Positions 61,488-64,000 of a DNA stretch of 64,000 nt are shown here, one piece after another. The DNA is from a virus. Position 1 is the first letter of the stretch, and the number at the start of each line of letters is the position of its first letter. Under the pieces are notes generated by a model. The model had not been told where the DNA came from. It was given only the letters and a program-made list of their open reading frames with translations, and made no database searches. Location of the stretch: positions 1 through 64,000 of IMG/VR virus record IMGVR_UViG_3300046616_000431. One strand, written 5' to 3'. The position numbers and the translations under genes are program-made.

Positions 61488-64000
61488 ATGGCCGACCTGT
61501 ACGCCAACTACGCCGCGCTGGCCGCCGCCCGCCAGATGGGCGTGGATTACCGGCTGCTGGTCCGTACTCCGCCGGGTTCCAGGCTCGCCCATATCGCGAT
61601 CCACGGCGGTGGCATCGAGCCGGGCACCACGGAGATCGCGGACTATCTCTCCGGGTCCGCCAGCCGGTTCTATTCGTTCGACGGCATGCTGGTCTCGGGC
61701 AACTCTGACCTGCACATCACCTCGACGAACTACGACGAGCCGCAGGCCCTGGAGCTGGTCGGCGCCAGCGACTACGTCATCTCCTGGCACGGCGCGGCCG
61801 GGACCGATCCGGTCACCTACATCAGCGGCCTCGACACCGACACCGGGACGCGCATCAAGGAAGCCCTGGAGCAGGCCGGGTTCACCATCGGCGCGACACC
61901 GACGGAGCTCGACGGCAGCAGCCCGACGAACATCGCCAACCGGGGCGCCCGCACGATGGGCGTCCAGATGGAACTGACGCTCGCGCTGCGCCAGTCTTTC
62001 TTCGAGGACTTCACCCGCGCGGGGCGGGACAGCGGCCCGCGTACGGCGGACTTCTACACGTACATGACGGCGATCCGGACGGCGCTCAACGGTCTGGATG
62101 TCCCGGGCAAGGCCCTCGGGTCCGTCTGGCGTGACCGGGTTGCCCAGCCGGTCAGGGGGACGGGCTCGGCGTCGGGTGACTTCGGGATCCCGGCCCTTGC
62201 TCCGCTGACCGTGGACGGCATGCCCCTGGCCGCGCTCAAGGACGCCCTGCGGCTGCAGACGAACACCCGCCAGGTCAGCAGCAACGGCAGCGAGCGGTTC
62301 TGGTCGAGCCCGCCCCGGCCGAACGGCAACCCGCTGCGGGAGGTCTTCGAGTTCTCGCTGGCCACGAACCGGCCGGTCAACCGGGTGGCATTCTCGCTCG
62401 CCCGCTTCCCCCAGCGGGCCTGGGTGCAGTGGCGTGACACGGACGGGGTGTGGCACCCGCTGACACACGCCCGGACCCAGGCGCCGGTCCAGATCAGCAT
62501 CATGGACTCATTGCCCGCGATCATCCCGGCGGGCGTACCGGACAACGTCAAGCTGCACCCGCAGCACTTCGGCTCCGGGCACTGGATGCCTCAGATGGTC
62601 GACGTCGTCCCGGTCAATGCCTCCCGGTTCCGGATCATCATGGCCCGGCTGCCCTCGTCATCGCGGCCGGTCAGCACGGATGGACAGCCGGTGCCGTACT
62701 CCCTGGGGGTCAAGGACGCGCAGGTCTCCTACCGGGCCGCGTCCACGGACGACCTGCCGTGGCTGCCTCAGGCGGACGCCGAGTACACGGCCGCAATTGC
62801 CGGGTCAACCGACCTGCTGGGGTCACAGATCGAGTACTCCGTGCGCCGGAACCGGGCGGCCAACCTGCTGCCCCCGGCCAGCGGCATCTGGCGCTGCGCC
62901 CCTCAGCCGGTGCCGAACGCCGTGGTCAGCCTGCACCTTGACCTGCGGGACTCCTTCAACAAGCCCCAGGTCATTGACCGGCTGTATGTCGACCCGGTGA
63001 CCTCGGGCCCGTCGGTGAACCTCTACTACACGGACCAGACGGCGATCCCGGACCGGTTCGCCCCGGCGACCACTCCGTTGACCCTGCCGCTGGTGCGGCC
63101 GTCGGCCGACTTGCCCGTGGCCGACAGCGAGGGCCTGCTGTTTGACCGGTCACGGTCCTACCTGGACGTGGACAACCGGGCCTGCCAGCTCGACCCGTCC
63201 GAGCCGTTCCTCCTGGCCATGACGGTCAACCCCCAGTTCACCTCCTCTGACCTGGGTCAATGGACGGTCATGGACACCGGTCAACTGACCGTCGGCTTCA
63301 CGGATGGATCGTTCGTTGTCCGTCTCGGTGACCGCCAGATCGAGATGGACCCGGTCACGTTCGGGGTCAACGCCTCTTTCCCCGTGGCAATTGCCTACGA
63401 CGGGTTCACGTTGACCGTCCGCACGCCGTGGGGGCGGAGGGAGCGACAGGACGTCCACCTCCCCTCGGATCCGCCGAGCACGCTCCGGCTCGGCGGACCT
63501 CTGTCGGGCGAGGGCGGTGCGATCCGGATCCGGAGCCTGTTCCTTGCCCGGGGCCGGGCGGCCGACATCGAGACGATCGAGGCGTACTGGCTCGCCCCGT
63601 CCGCGTACGTGCTGCCGCCGGGCCTGGACGCCGACCCGTCCCTGCATACGAGCGCCAACGCGATCCTGCGGATGGACACCAGCCTGATCACGCCGGGGGC
63701 GGAGTCGGTGTGCCCGTGGGGGCTCATCGGGGGCCCGGCGGTCTGCCACGACTCCCAGGTCTGGACGCCGGTGCCGGGCGACTTCACCCTGCGCAAGGGG
63801 CTGCTGAAGTTCCGGCCCATCAAGGCCGCCCACGTGAAGATGGAGTTCACCAACCTGGCGCCGCTGGTGCTCACGCCGTCCCAGGCGACACCGATCGTCA
63901 AGACGAACCTGTTCCCGGCCGACTCGGGCCAGGGCAGCAGCACCGTGGCGAGCGCAAGCAGTGCGTCCGGGGCGGTCCCGACCGGGGCCCGGGTGGCTAC
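61488..64000 (+). CDS. Baseplate protein with poly-gamma-glutamate hydrolase-like domain, 3' end outside window
   Basis: More than 837 residues; no stop before 64000. Residues 1-200 match the gamma-PGA hydrolase family (PghP/DUF867 type): HIAIHGGGIEPGTTEIADYLSG with His39 and Glu44 as metal/catalytic residues, and YVISWHGAAGTDPVTYISGLD. That zinc enzyme cuts poly-gamma-glutamate capsules. Residues 200-520 are a tail-fibre linker; 520 on contain two strand-rich parts with DNRACQLDPSEPFLLAMTVNPQFTSS...GFTLTVRTPWGRRERQDVHL, a lectin/LamG-like shape. It is the last gene in view of the baseplate set and may face the host surface. The enzyme's true substrate in this host is unknown. Confidence 0.75.
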   Translation, partial: MADLYANYAALAAARQMGVDYRLLVRTPPGSRLAHIAIHGGGIEPGTTEIADYLSGSASRFYSFDGMLVSGNSDLHITSTNYDEPQALELVGASDYVISWHGAAGTDPVTYISGLDTDTGTRIKEALEQAGFTIGATPTELDGSSPTNIANRGARTMGVQMELTLALRQSFFEDFTRAGRDSGPRTADFYTYMTAIRTALNGLDVPGKALGSVWRDRVAQPVRGTGSASGDFGIPALAPLTVDGMPLAALKDALRLQTNTRQVSSNGSERFWSSPPRPNGNPLREVFEFSLATNRPVNRVAFSLARFPQRAWVQWRDTDGVWHPLTHARTQAPVQISIMDSLPAIIPAGVPDNVKLHPQHFGSGHWMPQMVDVVPVNASRFRIIMARLPSSSRPVSTDGQPVPYSLGVKDAQVSYRAASTDDLPWLPQADAEYTAAIAGSTDLLGSQIEYSVRRNRAANLLPPASGIWRCAPQPVPNAVVSLHLDLRDSFNKPQVIDRLYVDPVTSGPSVNLYYTDQTAIPDRFAPATTPLTLPLVRPSADLPVADSEGLLFDRSRSYLDVDNRACQLDPSEPFLLAMTVNPQFTSSDLGQWTVMDTGQLTVGFTDGSFVVRLGDRQIEMDPVTFGVNASFPVAIAYDGFTLTVRTPWGRRERQDVHLPSDPPSTLRLGGPLSGEGGAIRIRSLFLARGRAADIETIEAYWLAPSAYVLPPGLDADPSLHTSANAILRMDTSLITPGAESVCPWGLIGGPAVCHDSQVWTPVPGDFTLRKGLLKFRPIKAAHVKMEFTNLAPLVLTPSQATPIVKTNLFPADSGQGSSTVASASSASGAVPTGARVA

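Noticed and set aside
1-64000. tRNA genes or CRISPR arrays
   Set aside because: No T-loop/cloverleaf combination and no series of regularly spaced repeats were found. The palindromes at 55948 and 55985 are only two copies with no spacer series.

Overview
The window is one continuous block of a large, GC-rich, tailed-phage genome. GC content, codon use (third positions almost always G or C), frequent GTG starts and the accessory gene families all point to an actinobacterial host, most likely Streptomyces (inference). A sheath gene, a tube gene and gp25/gpJ/gpI-like baseplate genes mean a contractile-tailed (myovirus) particle. A ParA gene with a second partition-type gene and paired 20-bp palindromes, plus an XRE-regulator/metallopeptidase/membrane-protein cassette, suggest a temperate phage kept as a plasmid (phage-plasmid). 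No integrase, terminase, replication protein, tRNA or CRISPR was seen here.

Layout. 1-4.5 kb: short, tightly coupled genes of mostly unknown function, including a secreted NlpC/P60 protein. 4.5-7 kb: dCTP deaminase and a 590-residue coiled-coil protein. 7-11 kb: two long low-complexity proteins, a small membrane protein and a SNase-like nuclease. 11-18.3 kb: zinc-ribbon protein, portal and a 1414-residue spike with three pectate-lyase-like domains. 18.3-23 kb: CHAP endolysin, holin candidate, and a 938-residue protein with a SWIM motif and two ADP-ribosyltransferase-like domains. 23-25.5 kb: reverse-strand regulatory cassette. 25.8-31.8 kb: two-TM protein, capsid protease fused to extra domains, scaffold candidate, decoration candidate, major capsid protein. 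32-33.7 kb: PD-(D/E)XK nuclease with six HTH modules. 34-45 kb: neck/connector proteins, second spike, ThyX, a ParB/Srx-like protein. 45.2-55.9 kb: sheath, tube, frameshifted tail chaperones, tape measure, baseplate and a hub carrying two peptidoglycan hydrolase domains. 55.9-57.7 kb: partition module (reverse strand). 57.8-64 kb: gp25, gpJ, gpI-like proteins and a poly-gamma-glutamate-hydrolase-like baseplate protein that runs off the window.

The most unusual signal is a bipartite element, CTGTC - 20 to 22 bases - (A/T)AGGGG(T/C)GA, found 20 times, always on the + strand. Nineteen copies end 2-55 bases before a start codon; the twentieth (33972) lies just upstream of another copy. Many follow a hairpin terminator, and the right-hand box often sits inside an inverted repeat. 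It divides the forward genes into about 19 transcription units, from dcd to the last baseplate gene, and looks like a phage-specific promoter or leader element.

Limits: all calls come from reading sequence and translations by eye. No similarity search or structure prediction was run. Long antisense frames are artefacts of the high GC content and are left out.
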